Assembly: GCA_963580455.1 (NCBI GenBank)
Contig: OY756970.1
Coordinates: forward strand, 12,524,001-12,588,000
Length of the DNA: 64,000 nucleotides
DNA from: Euonymus europaeus
Taxonomy: Eukaryota > Streptophyta > Magnoliopsida > Celastrales > Celastraceae
Direction: 5' to 3'
Below, piece by piece: positions 1 through 10,692 of the stretch. Numbering within the stretch: the first letter of the stretch is position 1; the number at the start of each line of letters is the position of its first letter. The notes under the pieces were generated by a model. That model ran no database searches. It worked only from the letters and a program-made list of their open reading frames with translations, and had not been told where the DNA came from. The position numbers were made by a program, and so were the translations under genes.

Positions 1-1065
1 AAAAGAGGTAGTACCTCCATAATTTTATTAATAGCCTCAATTATTGTGATGGAATACCATGGCAACATATTGAAAAAGAAAAAACAACCAGCAAAAAACA
101 CTAAAGAACAAAACCTCTCATAGAACTCCGGCAAAAACAACCTACAAAAAAAGAATCATAATTCTACCTTATTCTAATTGACATCCACTGAACCAACTAA
201 CTGTAAAAGGACCAAACCCACTGCACAATCTTCTCCCACCTTGGACAAGTTATCAAATCTACAAAAAGAACCACTAGAACAAGAAGCAAGCATAAAATGT
301 AAGACCAACCTTAAAAATGAGAAAGAAAAGCAGTCCAAACACAACAGAAACACAACACAAAAGCTAGGCACAAGCACTAGAAACCAGCAGCTCCTTCTGC
401 ACCACAAAATTTTCTAGACAAAACCTTGAAAGAGAAATAAAAAAACCAGCACACCAAACTAAAAAATAATAATTAATTGTGAGCAGCCCAAGTGATAAAA
501 AGAGAAGTTTTATCCTTAATCTCTATACATTTGTTCTAAAAAATCAGCTTGTTTCTTTCCGTCCAAATTGTCCCCACTGTTGACAAAAAAAAGCATGAAC
601 CAATTCTTTTTCTGATGACTCCCAGAAGAGCTCGCACACCAAAAACCTGTGACCTAAATCACCACCATGCACAACCATGAAAGATCAAATCTAGCAGGAT
701 GAAACTAAAAAGAATTAATCATTGTCTAGCAACCAAACCACCATCATATCCTAAAGCTTGGCACCCGATCTTGCTTAAGAGTCTGCCACAAAATTAGCCT
801 TCTGCCAAATATGACTAAAAGTAGTAGGATGAAGAGCTTGAGACAAATTGACTATTGCATTGAAATCTTGAGCCATTGCCCATGAATTTGCAGTGTCCCT
901 AGAAACCCAATTCACTATATACTAAGGGGCTATGATTCAATAATAAAATTTGCACCTACTCTTGGACCAACGTCCAAGAAATTTTCCAGGGCTTTTCTAA
1001 CCGCCTTAACCTCAACATGATTAGAATTGATAGCGGTTGAAAGACCCGAAAAGAAACAAACAAAA
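1..1065 (-). mobile_element. 5'-truncated LINE (L1-type), RNase H end and 3' UTR
   Basis: Read on the minus strand, about 1050 down to 730 translates, with one or two frame shifts, into the C-terminal RNase H-like domain of plant LINE polyproteins: a SNHVEVKAVRKAL stretch, then NWVSRDTANSWAMA, then the typical end HIWQKANFVADSLSK. Below 730 lies non-coding sequence expected for a LINE 3' UTR; the poly(A) tail is not in the window. Similarity to the LINE stops near 1065, exactly where similarity to the Copia-1 LTR begins, so the simplest reading is a 5'-truncated LINE copy inserted into that LTR. The ORFs around 174-417 are not convincing genes. Confidence 0.6.
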
Positions 1066-2059
1066 TGAACTCAAATGGAAGAGCTTTAGACTTAGAATTT
1101 CAGGTTTCATTTTTTTAAGTTCTCCAAAAAAAGTCCAACCCCTAGACACTAAGAGTCCTTTATATAGAGGCACAATAGGGACCTCATAGCAAATGTGTTT
1201 TGACTTAATACCAAATAGAAAATTTCGACTAACATGATCCACCCTTCTTCTTTTGGTAAACTATAATTCGCTCAACTAAAGGACTACAATGACCTCAAAA
1301 CATATTTCAACCAGTATATTAAATGCTTATTAACTCTACATGCTAAGAAAAAAAAATACCTGATTTATAAATAACATGACTGAAAATTTAACTTATCAAT
1401 CATGGACCTCAAGAATTATGCTTAACTTATTTATCTTGTTGGATAATTAAATCCACCTGCAGAGTTTAACACGATCAAAACTTATAAGATTTCTCGAGGG
1501 GTATCCTCAATCCCTAAACCAAGAGATGGTTCCTTTAGCAAACAATATTCTCGATCAATGTACTATCATTGCCAACTTACTAAGGTTATTGACTCATCAA
1601 TGAGTCTCACTCTTTTGTGACTCAAAACAGTGTTCAGCCAATAATCGTTCTTATTATTTGTATCAAGATTAAGAGTATAAACACTCATAATAATTACGAG
1701 GAGTTTGTTTTATATAGTCAATATAAAAAAAACTTTCCTCGTCTTGGTCAATTTCAATACATATAAGCGTATTAACAAATGAAGTCGGAACTATACTGTT
1801 CCCATAGTCAAGATAAATGTATTTAATCATGTGCTACAATCGTACCAATGACATTTTGAATTCCAGCTTAGGTTGTGAACTTCAACTTATATTCCACAAG
1901 AATTAATGATCTAATCTTCCATGTGTAAGCCAAACTTTACACACCATATCATTTACCATATGAAATATTTGAAAACATGCACATGACACTATATAAGACT
2001 TTTATTTAATAAATACTACCATTGCATTATTGCATGTCATTTAGTATATATTCCTAACA
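1066..2059 (-). repeat. Copia-1 left (3') LTR, partial
   Basis: Aligns with 7365-8201 in long blocks, for example the AGAGTCCTTTATATAGAGGC segment in both. On the minus strand that segment is a promoter with the TATA box CTATATAAAGG. The right edge at 2059 abuts the polypurine tract. The left part (R/U5) is missing because LINE sequence begins at about 1065. Confidence 0.8.
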
Positions 2060-2072
2060 AAACTCCCACTTA
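2060..2072 (-). other. Copia-1 polypurine tract
   Basis: Plus-strand AAACTCCCACTTA is the reverse complement of TAAGTGGGAGTTT, a typical copia polypurine tract, placed directly beside the TGTTAGG start of the 3' LTR. It marks the second-strand priming site and fixes the LTR edge. Confidence 0.75.
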
Positions 2073-2099
2073 GACTCAAGGTCATGCATCGATGACTTT

Positions 2100-3640
2100 G
2101 ACTCTTATTTCCTCTACATGCCTATCAAAAGTCTTTGCTGGTATGCTTTTCGTAAAAGGATCTACTAGATTGTCTTCTGATGCAATCTTGGTCCCTATCA
2201 CAACACCTATTTTTAGAATGTCTCATATATTATGGTACTTATGCTCAATAGGTTTAGCCCTTTTCTGGGTCTTGTGTTCCTTCGACTTAGCAACTGCCCA
2301 CCTATTATCACAATTTAGTATGATAGGCGATTGTACTGAAGGTACCACTCCTAGATCCAGTAGGAAGATCTTGAGCCATACAACCTCTTTAGGTGCCTCA
2401 AAGGTTGCCACATATTCGGCCTCTATGGAGGAAGCAACAACACATGATTACTTGATGCTCCCCCAACTGATGGATGCATCTCTTAGGCAAAAAAAATTTC
2501 CTGAGATAGATTTTCTGGAATCTTTATCTGCTTGGAAATCTAAATCGTAGATCATCTCCCTAGTAAATTAGCACATAATCCATAGTCCTTTTCAGGTACT
2601 TGAATATATGTTTCACTGCAGTCCAATGTTCTTGTCCGGGGTTAGACTGATATATGCTAGCCTTGCCTACTACAAAGCAAATATCAAGTCTAGTGCATGG
2701 AATAGCATACATGAGGCTTCCTACTATAGATGCATAAGGGACTACCTTTATCTTATCCACCTCGACCTGTATTTTGGGACACTGATCTTTAGATATCGTT
2801 ATTCCATCTCTGAAACGGTGGAACCCTCTCTTGGAATCTTGCATGCTAAAACTTGATAGAATTGCATCGATATAAATTGCCTGTGATAAACCTAACATCT
2901 GTTTCTTATGATCTCGCACAAGCTTGATTCCAAGGATGTGATCATCTTCTCATATGTCTTTCATATCGAACTGTCCAAACAACCATACTTTAACTGAGGT
3001 TAACAATTGCACATTGATTCTGATGAGTAGGATATTATTCATATATAGTGCCAAGAAAACCATCATGCGTTTGTCACACTTTTTGTACAAACAGGACTCA
3101 TCAGTACACTGAACAAAACCATAAGATTTTACAAGCTGATCAAAACAAATTTTACAAGATCTAGATGCTTGCTTAGGTCCATAAATGCACCTTTTAAGCT
3201 TGCACAACATGCGTTCATGACTATTTGCTTTGAAATCATATGGTTGTACCATATAGATGCATTCATCAAGACTTCTGTTAAGAAAATTTTTCTTGGCATC
3301 CATTTGCCAAATTTCATGATCGAAATGAGCTGCAATGGATAAAAGAATCCTTATAGACTTCAGCATGGCTACCCACAAAAATGTTTCCTCATAATCGATC
3401 CCTTCTTTCTGAGTGAACCCTTTTGCAACAAGCCTAGCTTTTTAGGTTTGCACCTTGCTGTCTACACCTCTCTTCTTCTTGTTGATCCACTTGTATCCAA
3501 TGGGTTTAATCCCTTTGAGTTGTTCTACAAGTTCCCAAACATGATTAGAGTAGATAGACTTCATCTCTAATTTCATAGTTTTTTTGCCAAATGCTAACAT
3601 CTTTATCATGAAGTGTTTCATCGTAGCTTTTTGGTTCAAT
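2100..3640 (-). pseudogene. Copia-1 reverse transcriptase and RNase H, broken
   Basis: From high to low coordinates: RT start (about 3640-3440, with VWELV and PIGYKWI), RT core (3378-2950, QMDAKKNFLN and YGPKQASR), RT end (2919-2560, ending HIFKYLKRTMDYVL), RNase H (about 2550-2210, with SSIEAEYVA and NCDNRWAVA). The catalytic YVDD box reads YMNN in the segment LYMNNILL, so both catalytic aspartates are lost. Several frame shifts and stops separate the blocks. It would have copied the retrotransposon RNA in the cytoplasmic particle; it cannot do so now. Confidence 0.88.
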
Positions 3641-3779
3641 ATTCACTTCTTCTGGAATTCTATCATAAGATTCTCCCAAAAGTGTCTATCAAATAGGTGG
3701 GCATATAACCCTTCCACTACGACGAGACACCTTCTATGTTTTCGCATCATTAGTGACATCTTGAGTTGGTTCTAAATCA

Positions 3780-4240
3780 TGTGCCCCCTGATGGGTATCT
3801 ACATGTATTGGTTCAGACTCAACATCAGTCTTGACATTTCTCCCACTCCTACTAGACAATGGAATGTCAGGAAATATTTCTTTTGGTTCTTCTTCCTGTG
3901 TTATGGGTATGGTGGAATATGGAGCTCACATTTCACCCATTAATTCTTCTAAAACAAATTCACTTCTGGGTTTGTGGTTCATTATATAGTCCTTTTCTAG
4001 ATATTGGGCGTTGGTGCTAAGAATTATCTTCTTATCTTTAGGATAAAAATAAAAAATAAACCTCCTTTCGTTCCTCTAGGGTAGCCTAGAAACAAGCATA
4101 CATCTATTCTCGATTCCAATTTATCTGGTTTCCCTTTCAGCACCTAGGCATAGATGCCAAAGATAGGTTTGATTCATTTCATAAGGTTGCTTTCTCTTAC
4201 ATGGTAGATTATTAGTGTTATTCAATTCTTTCTGCTACAG
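3780..4240 (-). pseudogene. Copia-1 integrase C-terminal region remnant
   Basis: On the minus strand the stretch around 4150-4040 reads KLESRIDVCLFLGYPRGTKG, the segment that follows the integrase core in copia polyproteins. Several stops follow before the RT. The DDE core that should lie between this and the protease-linked segment is not visible, so an internal deletion is inferred. Confidence 0.6.
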
Positions 4241-4483
4241 TGCGGATGGAATATTAATAATGTAAAGACAATCCACCAATGTACTAGAACAACTAAAACG
4301 TTTATTTAACTTGATAATCACAGAGTTATTAAAATAAATAGAATATCCATATTTGATTAAACAAGAAACTGAAATCAAAATCCTTCTGATGGAAGGTACA
4401 TAAATAATGTCTTTCAAAATTAAAACTCTATCATTACGAAATGAAATCCTAATATTTCCTACTACATCTACTAACACTCTCAT
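4235..4483 (-). pseudogene. Copia-1 protease/pre-integrase segment
   Basis: An 82-codon open stretch contains LILKDIIYVPSIRRILISVS, matching the region between protease and GAG-pre-integrase in copia elements (usually LxDVLYVPxxxxNLxSxS). The protease active-site triad upstream is not recognisable. It ends without continuing into the integrase core. Confidence 0.6.
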
Positions 4484-4659
4484 GCCATCTCCCAGAAAAA
4501 TGGATGCCTCGTCTTCACTTGGCTAGCGAGTTTCCTATAACAACTACAATGAATTGCAAATATGATTAGTGGCTCCCGTATCTACACACTAGGAACTGGT
4601 AGATAACACCGCTAAACATGTTTCAACCACTACTAAAACAGACATACCTGACTTATTTT

Positions 4660-5529
4660 CATTGGCTAGATAAACTGGACATTGCTGCTTTCAGTGCATA
4701 GGCTTCTTGCAATGAAAACATTTGCCCTTGGGCTTGTTTCCATGCCACCTTTAGGCTCCTTAGGTTTCTGAGCCTTTTTTTTTTTTTGCTTCTTCATACC
4801 TCTTAGTTTAGGAGCATAATAGTTTCTCAACAACTAGTGCAACATCAAGTTTCTTGAAGAGGGACTTAGCAACTTAAAGCTCATTCAACAATATTGGCAG
4901 TGTATAAGATAACTTACTCATGTTGTAGTTCAGCCTAAATTGTTGAAACAAGTCCGAAAATGTTTGGAGGATGATATCAACTTATGAATCACAATCAATA
5001 TACGCTCCGAGGATCTCCAATTCATTCAAAAGACTCATCATCTTTAAAACAAGATCTTTAACTGGGCTCTTTTCAGCCATTTTTGTATCTAACAAATTCT
5101 TCATAGTAGTTTGCTTCGCTGCATGATTTTGCTCCCCAAGCATTTCTTTGAGGCTTTACATCATGTCATAAGTAGTCTCCATGACATAATGTGTTGATTG
5201 CAGCACATTGGATATTGATGCAAGAATATAGCACCGTGCCATCTCGTCAACCTTTTTACACTTCCGGTAGGCTTGGGCTTCCTATTCAATTGCCCCCTCT
5301 CCGGGTTTTGGTGACAGTTTTCAGTAAGCACATACTTATATTCTTTCCCAGTCAAAAGAATGTCCAAATTTTGTTTCCAGACAATATAATTGTGTACTTC
5401 CAATTTTTTATGTGTAAGAATTGATGTAGGTGTAGAGCCATTTTCATTATGAGAATCACATAAATATAATGCAATGAGGAATAATGTAGTTTTGAATTTA
5501 AGCAAACAAATTATGATACCTTTACTCAT
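4660..5529 (-). pseudogene. Copia-1 gag with zinc knuckle, broken
   Basis: The open stretch 5529-5161 contains KLEVHNYIVWKQNLDILLTG, the N-terminal gag (UBN2/DUF4219-like) signature of copia elements. Further on, at about 4740-4690, a zinc knuckle CFHCKKPMH...C of CX2CX4HX4C form is visible with an in-frame stop directly after the histidine. Between them the frame is broken several times. Gag would package the element RNA; this copy cannot. Confidence 0.72.
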
Positions 5530-6862
5530 GATTCACAAAAGTCCATTAGCAAGCTAAAACATCATAAATAGCATGCCTCAATGAGAGACTAAATACTATT
5601 TAACATTTTTTTAGATAAGTTTAAAACTTGTTAACTTTATTGTCTAGGTAATAAACAATACCATGCAAAATTAAGTCGCTGATATACTTTGGTCCTATAA
5701 ATAATGGAACTTATTTCGATGGGAAACATTACCCATAACTTATAGCTAAGTGTATAACCATCTCATGATCACAATATCATCATTTTTATAATCAATATTC
5801 TGATGGGAAAATACAATTATAATAAATGACTACTTATTATGACTATCAAGAAATTCAACAATATGAGATTATCGTAATTGAGAATTTCCAATATGGAGGA
5901 AAGTCAATGCCAACACATTAATCAATTACATCTTAATTAAAGTTCTTACCAATAATTCATACTTAAAAAATATTTTTGTAATGCTAAAAATATTTGGAAT
6001 AGAGATATCTTAAAGTGTATTGATTAGAATTTACTCATTTCAATATCATCGTCCAAAAAGAAATTTCAATATGGATTTTCTCCAAGAAGTGAAAACGTTG
6101 TCACAACATTGTTGATTTTTTACTAGTGATTAACCAAACTAGCAACTAGGTTGCTCCTAGAAAAGAGAGGGGCCTTTCCGTAAGAATGGCATGCAATTAA
6201 ATAACCTAATTCCTAAACAGAACTTCCTACACATTGCATTGTTAATCACTAAAAGTTATCCTTGATGCATGGGTCGAGATAACTCACTTTGGTTTTGTGA
6301 AAAAATCTTAAGTTTGAAAATATATATTCCATAAATGATATTATAGTCACATTAAATATCTCATCTTTCCAACTTCTAAAATTACATATTTTCATATGAA
6401 CCTATGATGGAGACCACAAAATTTATATGTGACAAATTCTCTTACCCACTTAGTAATTTTAATTTGAGGGATAGTTACATATATTTAATTATCCAATAAA
6501 TTTTGTTTTTCAAAAAATAGTATCTATGTATGTAAGTTCTTAAAGCTCCAAGTTCCTAAAATATAGGAATCTAACTTTATCCAAACTTGCATGCATATAA
6601 ATTATTTTTCAAATTGAATTTATAAATTAAATGTAACAATTATTATCCATGTCATTTAAAATAATTCAGATAATAATTGATATTTAATTTAGTATTATTC
6701 ATGTTCTCTCATGCATTTAGTTTTTTAAACAAACAAAAACTCATAGTAACATGTAGATAAACACAAAATCAAATTAGATAATCATAGAAATTAAAGAGGA
6801 TTGTTATGGTCACTAGAGTTTTTCTCCTACTAGAAGTTTTGCTCTAGTAAGCCACCATAACG
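5530..6862. other. Copia-1 leader, no gene seen
   Basis: AT-rich non-coding sequence between the gag start and the right LTR. I see no conserved protein. A copia-type primer binding site (TGGTATCAGAG) is not intact; the nearest candidate is the decayed stretch TGGTGGCTTACTAGAGC on the minus strand near 6840-6856. Confidence 0.4.
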
Positions 6863-8201
6863 ATGTAATCGCGGACGCATAAGGGGATCGACCTAATAAA
6901 TACTAGGCGCACAATCTATATCAAACATACATATGTTGTAACCATAACAGCCCGTGAACTATATGCTGCAAAACAAAGGTTAGTTGCAACACAACCTAAT
7001 CCTATAAGCATATACCAGTTTTTTGGAGAACATGGCTAACATGTTGTGTAAACTATCAACCGCGCCTCTAATACAATTGAAGGATACGCAACGAAATGAC
7101 CTGCAGGATGCTCCGGTTGAGAGAGCACATGACATTCCAGACATACTTCAATCCAGAACTTTACTTTAGTAGATATGTCTGGTTTGATCTATTATAAAAA
7201 CTGCACAATGAACAAGTAATAGCGAACAACTTCTTTTCTATTCACGAACCGCATGGTTACAAGAACTTGATCATGAACTGAACAACTCCTATTAATCAAG
7301 AACTGAACACAACATGAACAAAAGCTCAAGGCTAGATGTCTTCTGCTGTGTTTAGGAACTCAAACTCGGGTGGGAGAGCTTTTGACTTAGGGGTTTGGGT
7401 TTTATTTTTTTAGGTTCTCCAAAAAAAAAGATCCAAACCCTAGACACTAAGAGTCCTTTATATAGAGGCATAGCAAAGACCTCATAACAAATATATTTTC
7501 ACTTAATATAAATAGAAAATTTGGACTAACATAATCAACTATTCTTCTTTTGGTAAATTACACTTTGCTCCACTAAAAAATTACAATGACATCAAAACAT
7601 ATGCTTAACTTATTTATCTTGTCAGATAATTAGATTCAGCTGCAGAGTTTAACATGATCAAAACTAATAAGCTTTCTCGAAGGGTATCTTCAATTCCTAA
7701 ACCAGGACATGGTTTCCTTTAGCAAACAATATTCTCAATCAATGTACTGTCATTGTCCAACTCACTAAGTTTATTGACTCATAAACGACTCTCACTAATT
7801 TGTGACTCAAAATAATTTTTAGTTCATAATCGTTCCTATTATTGTATTTGGATTAAGAGTATAAACGCTCATAATAATTATGAGGAGTTTGTTTTATATA
7901 GTCAATATAAAAATATTTGTCTCGATTTGGTCCAGTTCAGTACACATAAGCGTATTAGCACATAAAGTCAGAACTATACGATTCCCACAGTCAAGATACA
8001 CGTATTTAATCATATGTTACAACTATAATAATGGCTTTACAAATTTTATCTTACTGGGGAACTTCCACTTATATTTCACAAGAATTAATGGTATAATCTT
8101 TCATATGTACGCCAAACTCTACATACCACATTATTTACTATATCGAATATTCATATTTTATGAAACTTTTATTTAATAAATATTAGTATATATTCGTAAC
8201 A
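6863..8201 (-). repeat. Copia-1 right (5') LTR
   Basis: Homologous to the left LTR from about 7365 to 8201; 6863-7364 is included as probable R/U5 because the left copy is cut by the LINE there and cannot confirm it. The minus-strand TATA box CTATATAAAGG lies near 7455-7465. The right edge AACA at 8198-8201 matches the left copy's edge. Confidence 0.65.
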
Positions 8202-8250
8202 AACTTGACATAGGAATTATTTTGGTCAGCTAATAAACTTTGGCCTCTGA
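8202..8250. other. Spacer between Copia-1 and the Tat element
   Basis: About 50 bp of flanking DNA between two retrotransposons. It contains CCTCTGACACGATG close to the gypsy LTR, which resembles a decayed copia primer binding site, but nothing else supports a third element here. Confidence 0.3.
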
Positions 8251-8255
8251 CACGA
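8251..8255. repeat. Target site duplication of Tat element, left copy
   Basis: CACGA immediately left of the LTR; the right copy at 21357-21361 is CACAA, one mismatch. A 5-bp duplication is what Ty3/gypsy integrases make. Confidence 0.55.
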
Positions 8256-8990
8256 TGTTGGGGCAAATTTTCCAACAATCAAGGTCAACAATTGACCGTG
8301 TTGCAAGATGACGTCAAGCTCCTGCTTAAAAAGAAAAGAGGTCGTATGAACTAGTTCAACTTGGGAACACCGGTATGATACCTGCCAAAGAAGCTTGGGC
8401 GTGAGAATTAGTATTGAGTTTGTAGAGAAAATTGTAAGATAAATGACATGCAGATGATGTAAGTGAGGGAGTGATTCTTGGAGAGATAAGTAGGTGGAAC
8501 ATAAAAAGGGTCCTCTTAAATGAGCATATTTGGGGTATTTATAGCCAATTGTGAGTCATGTGAAAATACGAAATTATCCTAACTTAAGCCGCCTTACATT
8601 AAAAGTTGTACCGTCATATTTGTCGTACAAGAATGAAAGACTTGAGTAACCAAACCAATTATTACATTGATAAATAACGGTCGTACCGATTTGTTTGTAC
8701 CACTTACTATGGTACCAATAAAATGATTTATTATGCTAATTGTTAACTATTGTACCATTACAGTTGGTGACAGTCGTACCAATTATGATGGCATGTATGT
8801 ATGTTAAAGTTAAATCAAAATAAATTTGCTTAGAGCACTCTTTAATGTCGAGCCAATTATGTCGTACCGATGCCTTGTAACCTGGGCTTATGAACTACTA
8901 CATAATTTGTTAAAAACTTTAATGGGTCGTGGCCTAACATATGATGTAAACATGACTTGAAAGGTAACATCACAATTTTTAACCATAACA
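8256..8990 (-). repeat. Tat element left (3') LTR
   Basis: 735 bp, starts TGTTGGGGCAAATTTTCC and ends CATAACA. It matches the right LTR along its whole length with scattered single-base differences and no large indel, and is followed by the polypurine tract. Confidence 0.93.
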
Positions 8991-9004
8991 GAAGCCCCCC
9001 CTTT
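8991..9004 (-). other. Tat element polypurine tract
   Basis: GAAGCCCCCCCTTT on the plus strand gives AAAGGGGGGGCTTC on the minus strand, directly before the 3' LTR. This is the plus-strand DNA priming site and proves the minus orientation. Confidence 0.85.
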
Positions 9005-9455
9005 GTAAGTCGAGTGAACCTAGTCTTACATAGTAGTATAAATAATGAAAAATCTCAAGTATTACCTGAAGACTTCATGCTTTAAGTTGTCCTACTACTG
9101 AAGATTCATGCTTTTGAACTAATGTCGAGTGAATTTTCATGTTGTACTGACACGTTTAGAAATTGATTTCTTTATGAGTGGACTCATCTCGCAAGCGAAC
9201 TCGTTGGTCGACCGAACTCGAATTTACAGGGGTACCGTGTTTCTGGTGGTACACCGTGTAGGGCGATCATTTAATTTTTGACTGAGCATCTATTGTAGAG
9301 TGAATTTGCAATAGGACGATTATAATCCACCAAGTCACATGTGGTGCCAAAATGTGTTATACAGATTAAACGAGATCAATTTTGTTGTATAAATTTAATT
9401 TTGAATATATGTCAACTGTAAAACTGGTCATGTGTTAATTAAGTAATTTAGTTAG

Positions 9456-9775
9456 GTTTCCAATTTTAGTTCAATAGGTATACATACGGATTATTTTCTT
9501 GGTCCCGATTCTTGGTTGTGCTGTCATTCTAACTATAACAAAAGAGGGTTAACACACAAACTCAAGGCATTCTTTTGAGTTTCCAATTATAGTTCTATTA
9601 AGGATTCAGATTATTTTTATGGTTCCGAATTTTGTTAGTGCCGTTATTTCTATTTCAATAAAAGAGGGTTAGCACACAAACCTAAGGTAGACTTTTAAGT
9701 TTCCTATTTTTGTTCAATTAAGAATTCGTACGGATTAATTTTGGGGTTCCAATTATATTTGGTGTCCTATGAATT
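9456..9775. repeat. Tandem repeat, about 2.6 copies of 120-123 bp
   Basis: Units start with GTTTCC at 9456, 9579 and 9699. Each continues through GGATTA/GGATTC, a GTGCTGTCAT/GTGCCGTTAT segment and AAAAGAGGGTTA(A/G)CACACAAAC; the third stops after about 75 bp. They lie in the 3' non-coding region of the Tat element, where such short tandem arrays are common. Confidence 0.75.
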
Positions 9776-9823
9776 TAGTAGAACCAATTTCTACTATATA
9801 GTCCTCAGTTCGGAATGTAAGAC

Positions 9824-9832
9824 AAATATGGG
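9824..9832. repeat. Target site duplication of Mutator-like element, left copy
   Basis: AAATATGGG, identical to 12895-12903. Nine bp is the normal duplication length for Mutator-like elements. Confidence 0.9.
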
Positions 9833-10070
9833 GAGTTTTTTTTCAATATATCATTTTTTAATAAATTAATTAGAGATATAACACTTGATTTTTGTTTTTT
9901 GCACAAATGACAATTCACGCTATTCGCAACAGACTTTCGTTGTGTTTTTAAGAGTCATGCTGTTGCCAACAGCGTGACTATCTTTTGTAACTTTTACACT
10001 AGTCACGTCGTTGGTAACGACATGATAATTGATCGGACATGATCACACCGTTGTGAACGGCGTGATTACA
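9833..10070 (+). repeat. MULE left terminal inverted repeat
   Basis: Pairs with 12660-12894 reversed. Past the AT-rich terminal 80 bp it contains a run of quasi-palindromes of the form GTCACGCTGTTnnnAACAGCGTGAC, at 9953-9979, 10001-10026 and 10040-10068. A further one lies just beyond, at 10080-10108. Confidence 0.88.
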
Positions 10071-10692
10071 GATCGTGGTTAATCACGATCTTATCAATAG
10101 CGTGATTAACCTGTATAACAACCAAATATTACACATGACAACAACATTTCTCTTCTCTTACACCAGATAGTTGAGAGAGTTTTCCTATACAAAAAACTCA
10201 GTGAGCTCAAGGTTTACATTTTAGGGCTCCAACTAGGAGAGTTTGTCATTTCAATTGTTTGTAGTGTAAAAGCATGGAATAATGTGACTCGTTTTTGTTA
10301 AAATGCATAAGATTAGTTGATTAGATTTTTCAAGGGTGGTGTTTATGTTTATGGTTATGATTTTTACTTGATTTGTGTGTAGAATAACTTAATTAATTGA
10401 GATTTTGAGTTGATTTGTTTAATACATAAGTTTAGATTTAGTTCCATTTTTGTATGTTAATTTAATGTGTGTTTAATAATAGTTTAATCTTTCTTAATAA
10501 ATTAGGTGTATAAGAATGGCGGACCCATGAAATTTTTCAGACCAATATGATTATAGTCAATCTGTTCCACTGATTGATTATAGCCAACTTGATTCTAAGG
10601 GCGTTTTCCACAATCTTGGTTATGTTAGTGGTAACCAGATCCCTGATTTTGGTAGTAGTTTTGCTTGTGGAAACCAACAACTGTCTTTCAAT

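Larger units (their letters stand above)
1066..8201 (-). mobile_element. Copia-1: decayed Ty1/copia LTR retrotransposon
   Basis: Two related direct repeats (about 1066-2059 and 7365-8201, the right copy probably reaching further left) bracket a minus-strand gag-pol in copia order, with RNase H nearest the left LTR. Both LTR copies end in AACA on the plus strand (TGTT at the element's 5' end), and a polypurine tract lies inside the left copy. The coding region is full of stops and shifts and lacks most of the integrase core, so the element is dead. The right flank starts AACTT; the left flank is beyond the inserted LINE, so no target duplication can be checked. Confidence 0.85.

Noticed and set aside
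178..417. Overlapping open frames on both strands near the left edge
   Set aside because: Low-complexity Lys/Asn/Thr-rich or Phe/Leu/Cys-rich translations inside the LINE 3' UTR; chance frames.
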